From Pseudolabrys sp. (GTDB taxonomy: Bacteria; Pseudomonadota; Alphaproteobacteria; Rhizobiales; Xanthobacteraceae): a stretch of DNA of 6,647 bases. The notes under the pieces are model-generated. The model saw only the letters and a list, made by a program, of their open reading frames with translations, ran no database searches and had not been told where the DNA came from. A program made the translations under genes and the position numbers. The stretch's first letter is position 1, and the number at the start of each line of letters is the position of its first letter. The DNA lies in assembly GCA_026125925.1 (NCBI GenBank), contig JAHCKF010000204.1, positions 1-6,647 on the forward strand, in the 5' to 3' direction. This document shows, piece by piece, positions 5,787-6,647 of this stretch.

Positions 5787-6647
5787 CTACTTTGCCGGCA
5801 GGCGCACGATGAACCGTGCGCCGAGGATGCGGGGCTCGTCCTCGCCGGTCTCTTCGTTCTTGCGCGTGCCGGAGCCGATACGGTTCTCGACCCAGATACG
5901 GCCGCCATGCGCCTCGACGATCTGCTTGGAGATCGACAGGCCGAGACCCGAGTTCTGGCCGAAGCCCTGATGCGGGCGGTCGGTGTAGAAGCGTTCGAAC
6001 ACTTTCTGCAATGCGTCAGGGCGAATGCCCGGACCGTCGTCATCGACGATGATCTCGATCTCGCCCTTAAGCTTGCGGCAGGTGACCCGCACGGTGCCGC
6101 CGTCCGGCGAGAACGAGCGCGCATTGTCGATCAGGTTCGACACCACCTGGCCGAGCCGCGAGTCGTGACCCGGCATCTTGAACTGCGACGGCTGGCCGCC
6201 TTCGAAGGTCAGCGTCACCTTGACGTTGTTCTTGTCGACTTCGTTCGCCGCCGACACCAGCGCGTCGAGCAGCCTGGCGAAATCGACGATGGCTACCTCC
6301 TGGCGCTGCAATTCGGCGTCGAGGCGACTGGCGTCGGAGATGTCGGAAATCAGCCGGTCGAGACGGCGGATGTCGTGGGCGATGACGTCGAGTAGCCGCT
6401 TGCGGTTGGTGTCGGTCTTGGCCATCGGCAGCGTCTCGACCGCGGAGCGCAGCGACGTCAGCGGATTCTTGAGTTCGTGCGAGACGTCGGCGGCGAAGCT
6501 CTCGATCGCCTCGATGCGGCTATACAGCGCGTTGGTCATGTCGCGCAGCGCGCCGGACAGTTCGCCGATCTCGTCGCGGCGGCCGGTGAAATCCGGGATC
6601 TCGACGCGCGTCTTGATGCGGCGGCGCACGCGCTCGGCGGCATCGGC
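5787..6647 (-). CDS. chvG: Sensor histidine kinase ChvG (ExoS), C-terminal part
   Basis: ChvG is the membrane sensor kinase of the ChvG-ChvI two-component system that responds to acid and envelope stress and controls surface polysaccharide and, in symbionts or pathogens, host interaction. The 286 visible residues begin ADAAERVRRR in the HAMP region and include DEIGELSGALRDMTNALYSR. The dimerisation/phosphoacceptor segment is FAADVSHELKNPLTSLRS with His57 of the fragment. The HATPase domain shows the N box NLIDNA (about 171-176), DDDGPGI (about 203-208) and GLGLSI (about 234-239). The transmembrane and periplasmic sensor parts lie beyond position 6647. The ChvG assignment rests on close resemblance of the H-box region to rhizobial ChvG and on hprK downstream, a conserved neighbour. 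chvI would be expected upstream, outside the window. The gene stops at TAG (5787-5789), 47 bp before the repeat. Confidence 0.93.
   Translation of the reverse strand, partial: ADAAERVRRRIKTRVEIPDFTGRRDEIGELSGALRDMTNALYSRIEAIESFAADVSHELKNPLTSLRSAVETLPMAKTDTNRKRLLDVIAHDIRRLDRLISDISDASRLDAELQRQEVAIVDFARLLDALVSAANEVDKNNVKVTLTFEGGQPSQFKMPGHDSRLGQVVSNLIDNARSFSPDGGTVRVTCRKLKGEIEIIVDDDGPGIRPDALQKVFERFYTDRPHQGFGQNSGLGLSISKQIVEAHGGRIWVENRIGSGTRKNEETGEDEPRILGARFIVRLPAK

Overview
The window looks like a chromosomal segment of a GC-rich alphaproteobacterium of the order Hyphomicrobiales (Rhizobiales), probably near Bradyrhizobium, Rhodopseudomonas or Xanthobacteraceae. This rests on four things: strong ChvG-, short HPr kinase-, EIIA-Man- and HPr-like genes in the order typical of that group; a Rhizobiales-type AhcY N-terminus; a pair of TadE/TadG-like genes; and a double-hairpin intergenic repeat of a kind I associate with Bradyrhizobium-like genomes. 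The exact genus cannot be read from the sequence.

The right part, on the minus strand and read from high to low coordinates, is a regulatory block. It runs from the 3' end of the envelope/acid-stress sensor kinase gene chvG (6647-5787), through a 117-bp double-hairpin repeat (5624-5740), to a minimal HPr kinase/phosphorylase gene hprK (5607-5146), a 262-bp gap holding a nested dyad, an EIIA-Man-type PTS gene (4883-4482), and ptsH for HPr (4485-4174), which overlaps the EIIA gene by 4 nt. HprK would phosphorylate HPr on Ser60, and EI (encoded elsewhere) would phosphorylate HPr on His29. EIIA accepts phosphate from HPr on His9. No sugar permease is visible, so this is a regulatory rather than a transport PTS.

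The left end carries the 5' end of ahcY (S-adenosylhomocysteine hydrolase), also on the minus strand. It has its own candidate promoter (279-307) and a perfect ATAAAGA-TT-TCTTTAT palindrome (315-330) just upstream of the -35 box, which may be a SahR-type operator. The 251-bp ahcY-lysR divergent region is clearly richer in A+T than the rest of the window and contains several dyads.

Between ahcY and ptsH lies a block on the plus strand: a LysR-family regulator (483-1385), a TadE-like pseudopilin (1488-1922), a large TadG-like secreted or membrane protein (1932-3599), and a Cys-type glutathione peroxidase (3665-4144) that converges on ptsH. As I recall, ptsH and ahcY are neighbours in many Rhizobiales, so this block looks like an insertion into a conserved gene string. 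The tadE-tadG pair lies apart from any visible flp/cpa/tadABC machinery, and the upstream LysR gene is a candidate regulator. No CRISPR, tRNA, rRNA, transposase or integrase was seen. I found no clear new system; the least explained parts are the lysR-tadE-tadG block and the regulatory DNA around it.
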